Positions 17,571 through 26,382 are shown, numbered from the stretch's first letter. The stretch is DNA of 64,000 bases from Streptococcus bovimastitidis (GCF_001885095.1 NZ_LZDD01000003.1:62001-126000); one strand, 5' to 3'. The notes: generated from the sequence alone by a model not told the origin. A program made the numbers and translations.

Positions 17571-17765
17571 TTAGTTCTCCATTCTCTTTTTTGCTTTTGC
17601 AACCTACTTTCTAGCTTGCAAGTAAGCCTATGAAAGCTTTAACTATCCCTTTTATTCTACCACTTTTAGCTGACCTTGGCTATTTGTCTTCTTCTCATGC
17701 TCATAGACGGAATTCCTAGGAATAGCGCTAGCCTATTTCCCCAAAATTATGATAAAATGAAGAGT

Positions 17766-18056
17766 ATGAAAAATAATAGAATGAAGAGTCTTACCGGTCT
17801 AGTTGGCATTTCGGCGCTAGCTGTTCTAGGTTTGGTGATTAAAGACAAATATGATGAGTATCAAAAGGAAAAAATGACGGCTGATTTGCGTCAGTTTTTC
17901 GCTGAAATAGGTGAGATTGCTGTGGTCTATTTTGATCAGACGGTATCTGAGAAAGGCAGTCACAGTGGGGGTGTCGTCCTTTCTGATGGTCGAGAATACA
18001 GCTTTACTTACCGCAAAGGCGATATCGTTTATCAGGAGGAGCAAGCTCATGATTAG
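17766..18056 (+). CDS. DUF4651 membrane-anchored protein
   Basis: A 96-residue protein. The N-terminus MKNNRMKSLTGLVGISALAVLGLVIKD gives one membrane anchor; the rest is a small soluble domain (EIAVVYFDQTVSEKGSHSGGVVLSDGREYSFTYRKGDIVYQEE). I chose ATG 17766, or possibly 17757; earlier in-frame starts overlap the promoter region. This streptococcal family of unknown function sits upstream of a thioredoxin-like gene and overlaps it by 8 bp, so the two are coupled. Confidence 0.8.
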   Translation: MKNNRMKSLTGLVGISALAVLGLVIKDKYDEYQKEKMTADLRQFFAEIGEIAVVYFDQTVSEKGSHSGGVVLSDGREYSFTYRKGDIVYQEEQAHD

Positions 18057-18369
18057 TCCAAATACTTATGAAGAACTGGCCCAATTGATTGAAGCAGAGG
18101 AGAAAGTCCTTCTCTTTTTTACCGCGGATTGGTGTCCAGATTGCCAGTTTATCTATCCCGTCATGCCTGAACTTGAGGCTGAAAATCCTCAATTCACTTT
18201 CGTCCGTGTCAATCGGGATGATTTTATGGAAGTGGCTCAAGAATGGAATGTCTTTGGCATCCCTAGTTTTATTGTCCTTGAGAAGGGGCAAGAAGTTGGC
18301 CGTTTTGTCAGCAAACTCCGCAAAACCAAGGCTGAGATCAATCAATTTTTAACAGACTATAGCAAATAG
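18049..18369 (+). CDS. Thioredoxin-family protein
   Basis: A 106-residue thioredoxin-fold protein. Start ATG 18049 is preceded by AGGAGGAGC. The active site is WCPDC (FFTADWCPDCQFIYP, residues ~26-40) rather than the classical WCGPC, and the cis-Pro motif IPSF is present. It lacks a signal peptide, so it is cytoplasmic. WCPDC proteins of this short type are common in streptococci next to pepA/ytpR; the substrate is unknown. Confidence 0.9.
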   Translation: MISPNTYEELAQLIEAEEKVLLFFTADWCPDCQFIYPVMPELEAENPQFTFVRVNRDDFMEVAQEWNVFGIPSFIVLEKGQEVGRFVSKLRKTKAEINQFLTDYSK

Positions 18370-18383
18370 AAAAGGAAGTATCG

Positions 18384-19010
18384 ATGATTTTCGCATATAA
18401 TAAAGAACAAGTTGGCGACGTTTTGATGGTCATTCTTGAAGACACAAAAGCCATCAAACGTGAAGTTGAACGCAAAGGTAAAGTGGCGCGTGTTTATGCC
18501 TTAGAAGATGGCAGAACCTTGGCTTGGAACATTTTTGAGGCTTCTTCCCTTTTGGAAATAAAAGGCAATGGCCAGGTCTTCCTATCAGAAGCAGACATTG
18601 AGATCCTCAATGCAGAACTAGCCAAAGAAGGCTTCGCTGAAAAGTTCGAAGCTAGTCAAGGACCAGTCTTTGTCGTGGGAGAAATCACTGAGATGGTAGC
18701 CCATCCAGATAGCGACCACCTCAACATCTGCCAAGTAGCTATCGGACAAGACAAAAAAGTCCAAATCGTTGCTGGCGCTCCAAACGCAGCCTTGGGCTTG
18801 AAAACCATCGTCGCCCTGCCAGGTGCCATGATGCCAAGTGGCAGTCTTATTTTCCCAGGTAAACTGCGAGGACAAGATTCCTATGGTATGATGTGCTCAC
18901 CCCGTGAATTAGCTCTGCCAAATGCACCGCAAAAACGTGGCATCATTGAGTTAGATGAGACTGCAGTAGTAGGGGAAGCTTTTGATCCAGCTAAACACTG
19001 GAAGGCTTAA
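18384..19010 (+). CDS. ytpR: YtpR-family tRNA-binding domain protein
   Basis: A 208-residue protein. The N-terminal ~90 residues are a DUF4479 domain; residues ~95-205 form an EMAP-II/PheT-type tRNA-binding OB fold (VVGEITEMVAHPDSDHLNICQVAIG, IVAGAPNAALGLKTIVALPGAMM, SYGMMCSPRELAL). It is a stand-alone relative of the PheRS beta N-terminal region and may bind structured RNA. It lies 14 bp after the thioredoxin-like gene, so one operon. Confidence 0.92.
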   Translation: MIFAYNKEQVGDVLMVILEDTKAIKREVERKGKVARVYALEDGRTLAWNIFEASSLLEIKGNGQVFLSEADIEILNAELAKEGFAEKFEASQGPVFVVGEITEMVAHPDSDHLNICQVAIGQDKKVQIVAGAPNAALGLKTIVALPGAMMPSGSLIFPGKLRGQDSYGMMCSPRELALPNAPQKRGIIELDETAVVGEAFDPAKHWKA

Positions 19011-19030
19011 TCAATAAAGTATAAACAAGT

Positions 19031-19057
19031 CCCTGTTCTCCAGAGCAGGGGCTTTTC
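19031..19057 (+). terminator. ytpR operon terminator
   Basis: CCCTGTTCT...AGAGCAGGG at 19031-19050 forms a GC-rich hairpin followed by GCTTTTC. It closes the DUF4651-thioredoxin-ytpR unit. Confidence 0.8.
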
Positions 19058-19203
19058 TGCTGAAAAAGGAAAAATTTTCTTAATATTAAAAGCTCGATGA
19101 TGCAAGAAGTCTATAGAAAGATTACTAAAAATGAAAGTCCTACAGACTAACATACAAAAAAACTTTAAAAAATGACTATCAGACACCATTTTCAGGAAAT
19201 TTT

Positions 19204-19211
19204 TTCGAATT
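19204..19211 (+). promoter_or_regulatory. cin-box (ComX/SigX site) of the ssbB gene
   Basis: TTCGAATT with the invariant CGAAT core at 19206-19210, preceded by a T-tract (TTTTT), fits the streptococcal competence box TACGAATA that replaces the -10 in SigX promoters. It lies 22 bp before the ssb start codon, which gives a short leader with the RBS GGAGG at 19220-19224. No sigma-70 -10 is seen closer. Confidence 0.7.
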
Positions 19212-19232
19212 ATTTATTAGGAGGAAAAACAT

Positions 19233-19628
19233 ATGTATAATCGTGTAATAATGATTGGTCGTTTAGTGGCCGATCCTGAATTGATAACAACCCCTAAAGA
19301 TAAGCATGTTTGTCGGGTTTCGATTGCAGTCAATCGTCGTTTTAAAAATGCGGATGGTGAACGACAGGTTGATTTTGTCAACTTGGTCCTTTGGGGAAAA
19401 TTAGCTGAGAGCTTAGCTTCTTATGGTAGTAAGGGAAGTTTGATGTCCTTGGATGGTGAATTAAGGACGCGTAAGTATGAAAAAGAAGGAAAAATTTCTT
19501 ACATGACCGAGGTACTTTGCCAATCTTTTCAGCTATTAGAAAGTCGAGCCCAAAGAGCCTTACGTGAAAATAATATGACCGATGATTTAGATGATTTAGT
19601 CCTTGATCAAGCTCAATTGCCATTCTAA
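19233..19628 (+). CDS. ssbB: Competence-induced single-stranded DNA-binding protein
   Basis: A 131-residue SSB consisting of the OB fold (MYNRVIMIGRLVADPELI, FVNLVLWGKLAESLASYGSKGSL, GKISYMTEVLCQSFQLLESR) with the long acidic disordered tail and the DDDIPF-like tip reduced to DDLVLDQAQLPF. The short form plus the cin-box upstream identify the competence paralogue SsbB, which coats incoming DNA during transformation, rather than the housekeeping SSB. It is monocistronic. The DNA-uptake pilus in this genome is broken by the prophage, but this late competence gene is intact. Confidence 0.88.
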   Translation: MYNRVIMIGRLVADPELITTPKDKHVCRVSIAVNRRFKNADGERQVDFVNLVLWGKLAESLASYGSKGSLMSLDGELRTRKYEKEGKISYMTEVLCQSFQLLESRAQRALRENNMTDDLDDLVLDQAQLPF

Positions 19629-19671
19629 TGTTAAAATAATTTAAAATATTTTTTTCTAGTCCTGAAACTTT

Positions 19672-19700
19672 CCCAGAAAGTCTTTACTTTCGGGCTTTGA
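19672..19700 (+). terminator. ssbB terminator
   Basis: CCCAGAAAGT (19672-19681) pairs with ACTTTCGGG (19686-19694) with one mismatch, followed by CTTT. Weak T-run. Confidence 0.6.
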
Positions 19701-19768
19701 GATGGGTTTAATTGTTAGAAAATTTGCACAAAATTAGCTCAAAAATAAAGATTAAGAAAAGTTATGCC

Positions 19769-19797
19769 TTGACAGTCTCAAAAAATTGCCTTATAAT
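19769..19797 (+). promoter_or_regulatory. Promoter of the TrpXYZ-type transporter leader
   Basis: Consensus TTGACA (19769-19774), 17-bp spacer and TATAAT (19792-19797). The start site would be near 19804, about 305 nt before the first transporter gene, leaving room for the leader peptide and attenuator. Confidence 0.88.
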
Positions 19798-19836
19798 TTA
19801 AAAAAATTAAAGGAAAAGAAAGAGGAGGTCACTGGT

Positions 19837-19899
19837 ATGGTTCCAAGTAAGACAACTCAAACGATTAACAACCGTTATTACTTTAGCTTCTTTAGATAG
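19837..19899 (+). CDS. Putative 20-residue leader peptide rich in Tyr/Phe codons
   Basis: ATG at 19837, with a perfect AGGAGG (19823-19828) eight bases upstream, opens a 20-codon frame ending at TAG 19897-19899. The peptide is MVPSKTTQTINNRYYFSFFR: five of the seven codons before the final Arg are Tyr or Phe (TAT TAC TTT AGC TTC TTT). It has no Trp or other notable feature. A strong RBS on a mini-gene whose end is packed with one amino-acid class, directly ahead of nested hairpins and a terminator, is the signature of a ribosome-stalling attenuation leader. No homologue is known to me. Confidence 0.7.
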   Translation: MVPSKTTQTINNRYYFSFFR

Positions 19900-20088
19900 T
19901 GTTTGTAGACATGGTACTCATGGATACAAACACGTTACAACGTCAGTTTGTATCTATGGGGCTAAAGGCTATTTGAGTTGTATGTCCACATAGATAAAAA
20001 TATCTAAGTGGGCACCATATCAGTGTATCTTCTTATACCTATGTATTTGTATAAGACCATTTAGATATTTCTAAATGGTCTTATTTTT
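19852..20088 (+). promoter_or_regulatory. Transcription attenuator with nested alternative hairpins
   Basis: A chain of competing pairings is visible. TGTTTGTA (19900-19907) pairs with TACAAACA (19925-19932); the same segment (19925-19934) can pair instead with 19941-19952; TATCTATG (19951-19958) pairs with CATAGATA (19989-19996), part of which also pairs with TATCTA (20001-20006); ACAACTCAAA inside the leader ORF (19852-19861) is the exact complement of 19972-19981. TCTTATAC (20031-20038) pairs with GTATAAGA (20049-20056), which overlaps the 5' arm of a perfect 15-bp terminator stem (20051-20065 with 20070-20084, then T5). So antiterminator and terminator exclude each other. Confidence 0.82.
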
Positions 20089-20108
20089 ATACCCAGAAAG
20101 AGGAAATC

Positions 20109-21065
20109 ATGAAAAAATTATCTCGATTTACGATTATTGCCCTAGTTTTACTGACTTTGACAGCCTGCCGACAAGATAAGGTTGCTCAAAAAGATCATTA
20201 CAAAATTGGTATTGTTCAGTATGCCGAACACCCAGCTTTAGATGCTGCTAATAAAGGCTTTATCAAAGCCTTAGCAGAAGCCGGTTACAAAGAAGGCAAG
20301 AACTTACAGGTGACAGAAAAAAATGCCCAAGGGGAACAAGCCAACTTGCAAACCATGGTTGAACAATTGGCTGGTAAGAACGACCTCAACTTTGCCATTG
20401 CCACACCGGCAGCACAAGCCATGGTCAATGCCGATCAAGAGACGCCAACTATTTTCACGGCTGTCACCGACCCAGTCTCAGCAGGCTTGGTCAAATCCCT
20501 AAACAAGCCGGGAGGTTCAGCAACTGGTTCCATTGATGCCGGTGACGTTAAACAACAAATTGACTTACTAAGTAAGGTCTTACCAAAAGCTAAAACGGTT
20601 GGTATCTTTTATAACTCCAGTGAGGTTAACTCTCAAACCCAGGCCAAGCAAGCCCAAAAGGCTCTAGCTAAAAAGGGTATCAAGGTGATTGTCAAAACAG
20701 TTACTAGCAGTAACGATGTCCAACAGGTCATGACTAGCCTTGCTGGCCAAGTTGACGCGGTTTACCTGCCAACAGATAACACCGTAGCTTCAACAGCCTC
20801 AACCATTGGACAGGTCTTAAAAGATGCTAAGGTACCAGCCCTCGGCAGTGATGCAGCCTACCTTGACGCAGTCCTGCTAACATCCGGAGTTGACTACCAA
20901 GCCATAGGCCATGCGGCAGGACAAGAAGCCGTCAAAGTCCTCAAAGGGGAAAAGATTTCAGACATTCCCGTTGCTAAGCCTCAAAAAGCCGAAATCAAAA
21001 TCAATGAAGACATGGCCAAAGCCATCGGAATAGATTCAGCCCAACTTAAAGCAGCCATCAAATAA
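20109..21065 (+). CDS. ABC transporter substrate-binding lipoprotein (TrpX-type), copy 1
   Basis: A 318-residue lipoprotein with signal sequence and lipobox LTLTAC (Cys20), of the ABC_sub_bind family that includes streptococcal TrpX. Characteristic segments: KIGIVQYAEHPALDAANKGF, TPTIFTAVTDPVSAGLV, VYLPTDNTVASTAS and LGSDAAYLDAVLLTSGVDYQAIG. It should capture an aromatic amino acid outside the cell for the permease and ATPase downstream. The attenuator upstream suggests Tyr/Phe (or Trp-related) supply as the control signal. It is followed 14 bp later by a paralogue. Confidence 0.85.
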   Translation: MKKLSRFTIIALVLLTLTACRQDKVAQKDHYKIGIVQYAEHPALDAANKGFIKALAEAGYKEGKNLQVTEKNAQGEQANLQTMVEQLAGKNDLNFAIATPAAQAMVNADQETPTIFTAVTDPVSAGLVKSLNKPGGSATGSIDAGDVKQQIDLLSKVLPKAKTVGIFYNSSEVNSQTQAKQAQKALAKKGIKVIVKTVTSSNDVQQVMTSLAGQVDAVYLPTDNTVASTASTIGQVLKDAKVPALGSDAAYLDAVLLTSGVDYQAIGHAAGQEAVKVLKGEKISDIPVAKPQKAEIKINEDMAKAIGIDSAQLKAAIK

Positions 21066-21079
21066 AGTGAGGAAAAAAC

Positions 21080-22042
21080 ATGAAAAAAATAGCCAGTTAT
21101 TTAGCCATCGCCCTAGCCAGTTTAAGTTTAATAGCCTGTCGTTCCACGACTGGCAATAGCCAAGCACCAAAGGAAAAAGTAACAGTTGGAATTCTCCAGT
21201 ACATGGAACATGATTCTCTAACTGCAGCTCGTAAAGGTTTTGAAGCTGAGCTCAAGAAAGAAGGATATATTTCGGGGAAAAACTTGACCCTTGATTATCA
21301 AAATGCCCAAGGTGACCAGTCTAATCTCCAGACCATTTCAGAACAGCTGGTTAAGAAAAGTGATTTAATCTTAGCCATTGCCACACCTGCAGCTCAGTCC
21401 TTAGCCACAGTGTCAACAGATAAACCAGTGGTTTTCACAGCCGTTACTGATCCCATGTCAGCTGACTTGGTTCAAAGCCTAAAAAAACCCGGCGGTCTGA
21501 TAACAGGTACCAGCGACCGGGCATCAATCAATAAGCAGGTAGACCTCTTAAAACAAGCTTTACCAAAGGCTAAAGAAATCGGCATTCTTTACACTTCAAG
21601 TGAACGGAATTCCGAGGTCCAGGTCAAAGAAGCTGAAAAATACCTCAAAAAAGCTGGATACAAGGTAGTTAAGAAAGGAATTTCATCAACCAATGATGTT
21701 CAAGATGCCACTAATAGTTTGATGAAGACAGCAGATGCCCTCTTTGTTCCGACTGATAACACAGTTGCTTCAACCATGACCATGATTGGTGAGCTATCAG
21801 TAGAACATCAAGTTCCAGTGATTGGTGGTTCGACTGATATGGTCGATGCCGGAGGTCTCTTAACTTATGGCACAAACTACAAGGAACTTGGCAAACAAGT
21901 GGCTAAGCAAGCCGTTAAAATTCTTAAAGGTCAAGACCCAGCTAAAACCCCTGTAGAGTCACCAAAAAAATTAGAGCTTCACATTAACAAGGATTTGGCT
22001 AAAAAATTAGGCATTGATGTTTCACATCTCTCAGTAAAATAA
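21080..22042 (+). CDS. ABC transporter substrate-binding lipoprotein (TrpX-type), copy 2
   Basis: A 320-residue lipoprotein (lipobox SLIAC) clearly related to the gene before it: VTVGILQYMEHDSLTAARKGF, PVVFTAVTDPMSADLVQSLKKPGG, LFVPTDNTVASTMTMIGE and TDMVDAGGLLTYGTNYKELGKQ align along the full length. The two have diverged enough that the duplication is not recent. Two binding proteins feeding one permease would widen or tune substrate range. RBS GTGAGGAAA precedes the start. Confidence 0.85.
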   Translation: MKKIASYLAIALASLSLIACRSTTGNSQAPKEKVTVGILQYMEHDSLTAARKGFEAELKKEGYISGKNLTLDYQNAQGDQSNLQTISEQLVKKSDLILAIATPAAQSLATVSTDKPVVFTAVTDPMSADLVQSLKKPGGLITGTSDRASINKQVDLLKQALPKAKEIGILYTSSERNSEVQVKEAEKYLKKAGYKVVKKGISSTNDVQDATNSLMKTADALFVPTDNTVASTMTMIGELSVEHQVPVIGGSTDMVDAGGLLTYGTNYKELGKQVAKQAVKILKGQDPAKTPVESPKKLELHINKDLAKKLGIDVSHLSVK

Positions 22043-22063
22043 GCATTTAGAAAAGGAGTTTTC

Positions 22064-22948
22064 ATGGCACTGATTTTATCCAGTTTATCTCAAGGCCTCT
22101 TATGGTCAGTTATGGCTATTGGGGTTTACATCACATTTCGTATCTTAGATATTGCAGACTTAACTGCTGAAGGTTCCTATCCTTTAGGCGCAGCCGTCTG
22201 TGCGACTGCCATTGTCTCTGGTCTCAATCCCTTAATCGCAACCTTGCTTGCCTTTGCCGGTGGCCTTGGTGCAGGTCTAGTCTCTGGCTTGATTCACACC
22301 AAATTGAAAATTCCCGCTCTGCTAACCGGGATTGTTACCCTGACCGGTTTGTATTCTATCAACCTCAAAGTTCTCGGTAAGGCAAACGTCGCTCTCTTAG
22401 GACAGAAAACCTTAGTTACAGAACTTTACGACATGGGATTCACCAAGACGGCTTCGGTCATGATTATAGGAGGTATCTTTGTCCTGCTTGTTATCCTACT
22501 CTTAACCTTGCTGATGAAAACACAAATTGGACTTGCTCTGCGATCAACCGGAGACAACATCCCCATGAGTGAATCCAACGGCATCAATACGGACAACATG
22601 AAGATTTTGGGCTACATGATTTCTAATGGTTTGATTGCGCTTTGTGGGGCACTTCTCTGTCAAAATAATGGTTACGCCGACCTCAACTCTGGCGTGGGGA
22701 CTATCGTTATTGGTTTGGCCTCAATCATCATCGCCGAAGTGGTTATTCGTAACCTCAGCATTGGCTGGCGTTTATCCTCAGTGGTCCTTGGTTCTATCAT
22801 TTACCGCCTGATTATACTGGCAATTCTCTCTATTCCTGGCATGGACGCTGATTTGGTTAAGCTTTTCTCAGCCATCCTCTTAGCGATCGTCCTCTTTATC
22901 CCAGAATTGCAGAAAAAATTGAAGATTAGACAACCAAAACTTAGTTAG
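22064..22948 (+). CDS. ABC transporter permease (TrpY-type)
   Basis: A 294-residue integral membrane protein with about eight hydrophobic segments. It belongs to the branched-chain-permease-like family paired with ABC_sub_bind proteins (FRILDIADLTAEGSYPLGAAV near the start, IGLALRSTGDNIPMSESNGIN, and GVGTIVIGLASIIIAEVVI). It forms the membrane channel of the importer. Located between the binding proteins and ATPase in one operon. Confidence 0.87.
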   Translation: MALILSSLSQGLLWSVMAIGVYITFRILDIADLTAEGSYPLGAAVCATAIVSGLNPLIATLLAFAGGLGAGLVSGLIHTKLKIPALLTGIVTLTGLYSINLKVLGKANVALLGQKTLVTELYDMGFTKTASVMIIGGIFVLLVILLLTLLMKTQIGLALRSTGDNIPMSESNGINTDNMKILGYMISNGLIALCGALLCQNNGYADLNSGVGTIVIGLASIIIAEVVIRNLSIGWRLSSVVLGSIIYRLIILAILSIPGMDADLVKLFSAILLAIVLFIPELQKKLKIRQPKLS

Positions 22949-22956
22949 GAGCAAGC

Positions 22957-23760
22957 ATGACAACATTATTATCCTTACAAAATATCCATAAAATTTTCGA
23001 AGCAGGCACGGTCAATGAAAATCATGTCTTGCGCGGTCTCAACCTTAAAGTCGAAGAGGGGGACTTTATCTCAATTATTGGTGGCAATGGAGCCGGTAAG
23101 TCGACCTTGATGAACACCCTTGCTGGAACCCTCAAAGTCGATCAAGGGGACATCCAGTTAGAAGGCAAGTCCATCAAAAACCTAGCCGCAGCCAAGAGAG
23201 CTAGCTTGATTAGTCGTGTTTTCCAGGATCCCAAGATGGGAACAGCTTCGCGCTTAACCATTGAAGAAAATATGGCCATCGCTTACCGCCGAGGTAAGAA
23301 ACGAGGTTTGAGTTGGGGCGTTAAAGAAGAGGAACGCCTGATTTACAAGGAAGCCTTGAAAGAATTAGGACTCAATTTGGAGAACCGTCTCAAAGTTGAT
23401 ACCCAATTCCTATCGGGGGGTCAACGGCAAGCATTGACCCTTCTCATGGCTTCGCTGGAAAAACCAAAGGTGCTACTACTTGATGAGCACACAGCTGCCC
23501 TAGACCCTAAAACCAGTGATATGGTTATGGCTCTAACAGACAAAATTGTCAAGAACCATAGCTTGACTACCTTGATGATTACTCACAATATGGAGAATGC
23601 TATCCAATACGGTAACCGCCTAGTCATGCTCCACCAAGGCAAAATCGTCGTTGACGTCAAAGGTCAAGAAAAACAGGACTTGACCGTCGAAGAACTGATG
23701 CAACTCTTCCACAAAAATGCCGGCCAAACCCTCAAAGATGATGCCTTGGTATTGGGATGA
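22957..23760 (+). CDS. ABC transporter ATPase (TrpZ-type)
   Basis: A 267-residue ATPase with Walker A GGNGAGKSTLMN, signature LSGGQRQALTL, Walker B KVLLLDEHTAALDP and the H-loop MITHN. The His in DEHTAALDP after the Walker B Glu is typical of this transporter class. It is the last gene of the five-cistron leader-X-X-Y-Z operon, followed by a terminator. Confidence 0.92.
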   Translation: MTTLLSLQNIHKIFEAGTVNENHVLRGLNLKVEEGDFISIIGGNGAGKSTLMNTLAGTLKVDQGDIQLEGKSIKNLAAAKRASLISRVFQDPKMGTASRLTIEENMAIAYRRGKKRGLSWGVKEEERLIYKEALKELGLNLENRLKVDTQFLSGGQRQALTLLMASLEKPKVLLLDEHTAALDPKTSDMVMALTDKIVKNHSLTTLMITHNMENAIQYGNRLVMLHQGKIVVDVKGQEKQDLTVEELMQLFHKNAGQTLKDDALVLG

Positions 23761-23851
23761 TTAGAGTATATAATTAATCAAAAATCTACTCTTTTTCGCT
23801 GACGTCCCTCCCCCAAAAGGCTGGCGTGTTTTAAATATGCTATCAAAAATT

Positions 23852-23882
23852 AAATCGACTCACACCAGTGAGTCGATTTTTG
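23852..23882. terminator. Bidirectional terminator between transporter operon and deoxynucleoside kinase
   Basis: AAATCGACTCAC (23852-23863) pairs perfectly with GTGAGTCGATTT (23868-23879), with flanking T5 on the forward strand and A-rich sequence for the reverse strand. Confidence 0.92.
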
Positions 23883-23885
23883 TTT

Positions 23886-24527
23886 TCATAGTAAATCTAA
23901 TTCTTTGAGTTTTTCATCAACCATGTCGAGGACTTTGGCTAAGTCTTCTGGTTTTTGGACAAAGTCAAAGGTGTCGCCGTCAATTTTCATTTTTGGTGAA
24001 ATATCATATTGCTGGTACCAGTCTGGATATTCGCCGTGGACTTGGTAGTAGTACTCTTCTAAACCTGGGTTGCCGTCAACTTGTTCGAAGGAACGGCCGC
24101 GTTTTTCGATGCGTTCTAACATTTTGTCAAAAGAAACATCGATGTAGATAAGGAGGTCTGGGCGTTTTTTAGGCATGCCTTCAAGTTCTTCTAGCATGTT
24201 GCCTAGGAGTTCTTGGTAGATTTCTAATTCGGTTTTAGTGACGTTGCCGTTTTTGTAGTTGAGTTTTAAGAAAAGTTCGTCTTCAAAGATAGAACGGTCA
24301 AGGATGTTATTATCAGCCTTGTATGCTTCCTTAATCGATTTAAAGCGTTTGTTTAAAAAGAAAATTTGTAATAAAAAGGCATATTTTTTAGGATCTTGGT
24401 AGTATAAATCAAGGACAGGGTTGTTATCAACGGCTTCGTAAAAAACCTCAGTCCCCAAGTGTTCTCCTAGAGCAGCAGCGAGGGAGCTTTTACCTGCTCC
24501 GATAGTTCCGGCTAGTACAATCAACAT
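23886..24527 (-). CDS. Deoxynucleoside kinase (dAK/dGK type)
   Basis: A 213-residue kinase of the dNK family that phosphorylates deoxynucleosides for salvage. P-loop GTIGAGKSSLAAAL lies at the N-terminus, the DRS motif in NNILDRSIFEDELF, and the lid region ERIEKRGRSFE. It is the last gene of the reverse-strand hslO-dusB-dNK group (18-bp gap to dusB). The exact nucleoside preference cannot be decided from sequence. Confidence 0.9.
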   Translation of the reverse strand: MLIVLAGTIGAGKSSLAAALGEHLGTEVFYEAVDNNPVLDLYYQDPKKYAFLLQIFFLNKRFKSIKEAYKADNNILDRSIFEDELFLKLNYKNGNVTKTELEIYQELLGNMLEELEGMPKKRPDLLIYIDVSFDKMLERIEKRGRSFEQVDGNPGLEEYYYQVHGEYPDWYQQYDISPKMKIDGDTFDFVQKPEDLAKVLDMVDEKLKELDLL

Positions 24528-24545
24528 GTTTCTCCTTCAATGAAA

Positions 24546-25523
24546 TTAACGAACTTGTGCAAAAATATCTTGGACTTCCGCCAAAGTGCTGGCGCGTGAA
24601 ACGGCACCGCGGACCTTAGCAGCACCAGCAGTTCCACGTAAATAGTGGGGAGCCAAACCACGGAATTCCCGAACGGCAATGGTTTCGCCTTTAAGGTTAA
24701 TCAAGCGGGTCAAATGGTCTTCTGCAATATCTAATTTTTTGGCAAATGGAAGATCAGGCAACTCTTCTCCCGTCTCAAAGAAGTGGTTGATTTGAGTGAA
24801 CAAGTATGGGTTGTTCATGGCTGCGCGTCCAATCATCACAGCATCAACGCCAATTTCTTCGATCATAAACTTAGCATCTTGGACACTACGCACATCCCCA
24901 TTCCCAATAAATGGAATTTTGCTAATGGCTTTAGAAACACGAGCCAGTGTTTCGTGGTCACATGTTCCCGTGTACATTTGTTCCCGAGTACGACCATGCA
25001 TAGCCAAGGCAGAAACACCTGCTGACTCGGCAGCAAGGGCATTTTCAACAGCTAAAGAGCTGTCAGCCCAACCAGTACGCATTTTAACGGTTAATGGAAT
25101 ATCTAAAACAGAGGTTACTTCTGAAACAATGTGGTAGATTTTGTCAGGGTCACGGAGCCATTTGGCACCGGCTTCGTTTTTGACCACTTTATTAACCGGG
25201 CAACCCATGTTAATGTCAACAATATCTGCTTTGGTATTGGTTTGGATGAAATCTGCAGCGCGTTTTAACCCTTCGGCATCTCCCCCAAAAAGTTGAATGG
25301 ACATTGGGTGTTCATTCTCATCAATGTGGAGCATGTGTAAGGTTTTTTCGTTGTTGTAAAGGAGACCCTTTTCGGAAATCATTTCCATAACAACAAGACC
25401 GGCACCAAATTCTTTGGCGATGGTACGGAAAGCTGAGTTGGTTACTCCGGCCATGGGTGCTAAGACGGTACGGTGTGGGATTTCAACATTCCCAATCATA
25501 AAAGATGAATTAAGCTTTGTCAT
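24546..25523 (-). CDS. dusB: tRNA-dihydrouridine synthase B
   Basis: A 325-residue FMN enzyme that reduces uridines in tRNA. I use the ATG at 25523 ([33 protein letters not shown]); the frame runs further upstream but would lie inside hslO. Motifs: [20 protein letters not shown] with catalytic Cys, [21 protein letters not shown], and GNGDVRS. It overlaps the hslO end by 14 bp, so translation is coupled; a dusB-hslO pairing is common in streptococci. Confidence 0.93.
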   Translation of the reverse strand: MTKLNSSFMIGNVEIPHRTVLAPMAGVTNSAFRTIAKEFGAGLVVMEMISEKGLLYNNEKTLHMLHIDENEHPMSIQLFGGDAEGLKRAADFIQTNTKADIVDINMGCPVNKVVKNEAGAKWLRDPDKIYHIVSEVTSVLDIPLTVKMRTGWADSSLAVENALAAESAGVSALAMHGRTREQMYTGTCDHETLARVSKAISKIPFIGNGDVRSVQDAKFMIEEIGVDAVMIGRAAMNNPYLFTQINHFFETGEELPDLPFAKKLDIAEDHLTRLINLKGETIAVREFRGLAPHYLRGTAGAAKVRGAVSRASTLAEVQDIFAQVR

Positions 25524-26382
25524 TGATAATCCCCTCCAAATCTTTTTCATTAAATTGGTATTTTGTCTGACAGAATTGACAGATGATTTCAGCGCCATGA
25601 TCTTGGTCAATCATTTCTTGCAGGTCACTTGTCGGAAGCGACATGAGGGCTGATTCAAAGCGTTCTTTGGAACAATCACATTGGAAGCATAGCGATTCTT
25701 CAGACAAACGTTTGTAAGGCTCATCCCCGTAAAGGGCTGCTAAAAGGGCTTCGATATGGTCATCAGAAGCTAAGAGGCTTGAAATGGCTGGCATTTTTTG
25801 CAGACGGTCCTCGTAACGAGCAATTTCCTCATCGCTAGCACCTGGTAGGACTTGCAACATGAAACCACCGGCAACCTTGACCTTGTCATTTTCATCAAGA
25901 AGAACATTAAGGCCGACCGCAGAGGGTGTTTGTTCTGATTCCGCAAGGAAATAAGCAAAGTCTTCGCCGATTTCACCAGAAACTAATGGAGTCGTTGAAG
26001 TGTAAGGATTACCTGTACCATAATCAACGATTGAGACGAAGTGGCCGTTACCCATAAAAGGACCGACCAGCACTTCGCCAGTTGCTGTTTTTTTGATGTC
26101 AACGCCGGTATTTTGAATGTAACCTTTAACGTGACCTTTGGTATCAGCGACTGAGATGATATGACCAAAAGAGGAGTCACCAATCACCTTAACGGTCACC
26201 TTGCTGTCTCCTTTTTGATTAGCTGCTAAAATTTGATTGGCAATCAGGGTCCGGCCAAGCGCCACCGTTGAAGATGACAGGGTGCCGTGCATTTCCTGAG
26301 CTTTTTTGACTGTTTCGGTACTATCAAGCACAAAGGCTCTAAAAGAGCCTGATTGTGAGATTGATTTTATTATTTTATCCAT
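25510..26382 (-). CDS. hslO: Redox-regulated chaperone Hsp33
   Basis: A 290-residue cytoplasmic chaperone activated by oxidation. Start at ATG 26382 ([23 protein letters not shown]); the open frame extends 17 codons further without a proper start context. The C-terminal zinc switch is intact: [17 protein letters not shown] and ICQFCQTKY supply the CxC...CxxC cysteines. First gene of the hslO-dusB-dNK group. Confidence 0.94.
   Translation of the reverse strand: MDKIIKSISQSGSFRAFVLDSTETVKKAQEMHGTLSSSTVALGRTLIANQILAANQKGDSKVTVKVIGDSSFGHIISVADTKGHVKGYIQNTGVDIKKTATGEVLVGPFMGNGHFVSIVDYGTGNPYTSTTPLVSGEIGEDFAYFLAESEQTPSAVGLNVLLDENDKVKVAGGFMLQVLPGASDEEIARYEDRLQKMPAISSLLASDDHIEALLAALYGDEPYKRLSEESLCFQCDCSKERFESALMSLPTSDLQEMIDQDHGAEIICQFCQTKYQFNEKDLEGIINDKA

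Noticed and set aside
19911..19976. Second mini-ORF of 21 codons in the leader
   Set aside because: It has no RBS, no codon bias of interest and lies within segments needed for the hairpins; probably chance.
19852..20088. T-box riboswitch in the transporter leader
   Set aside because: The conserved UGGNACCGCG antiterminator sequence and a clear stem I with AG bulge are absent; only a vague AGTGGGCACC is present. The leader ORF and alternative hairpins explain the region better.
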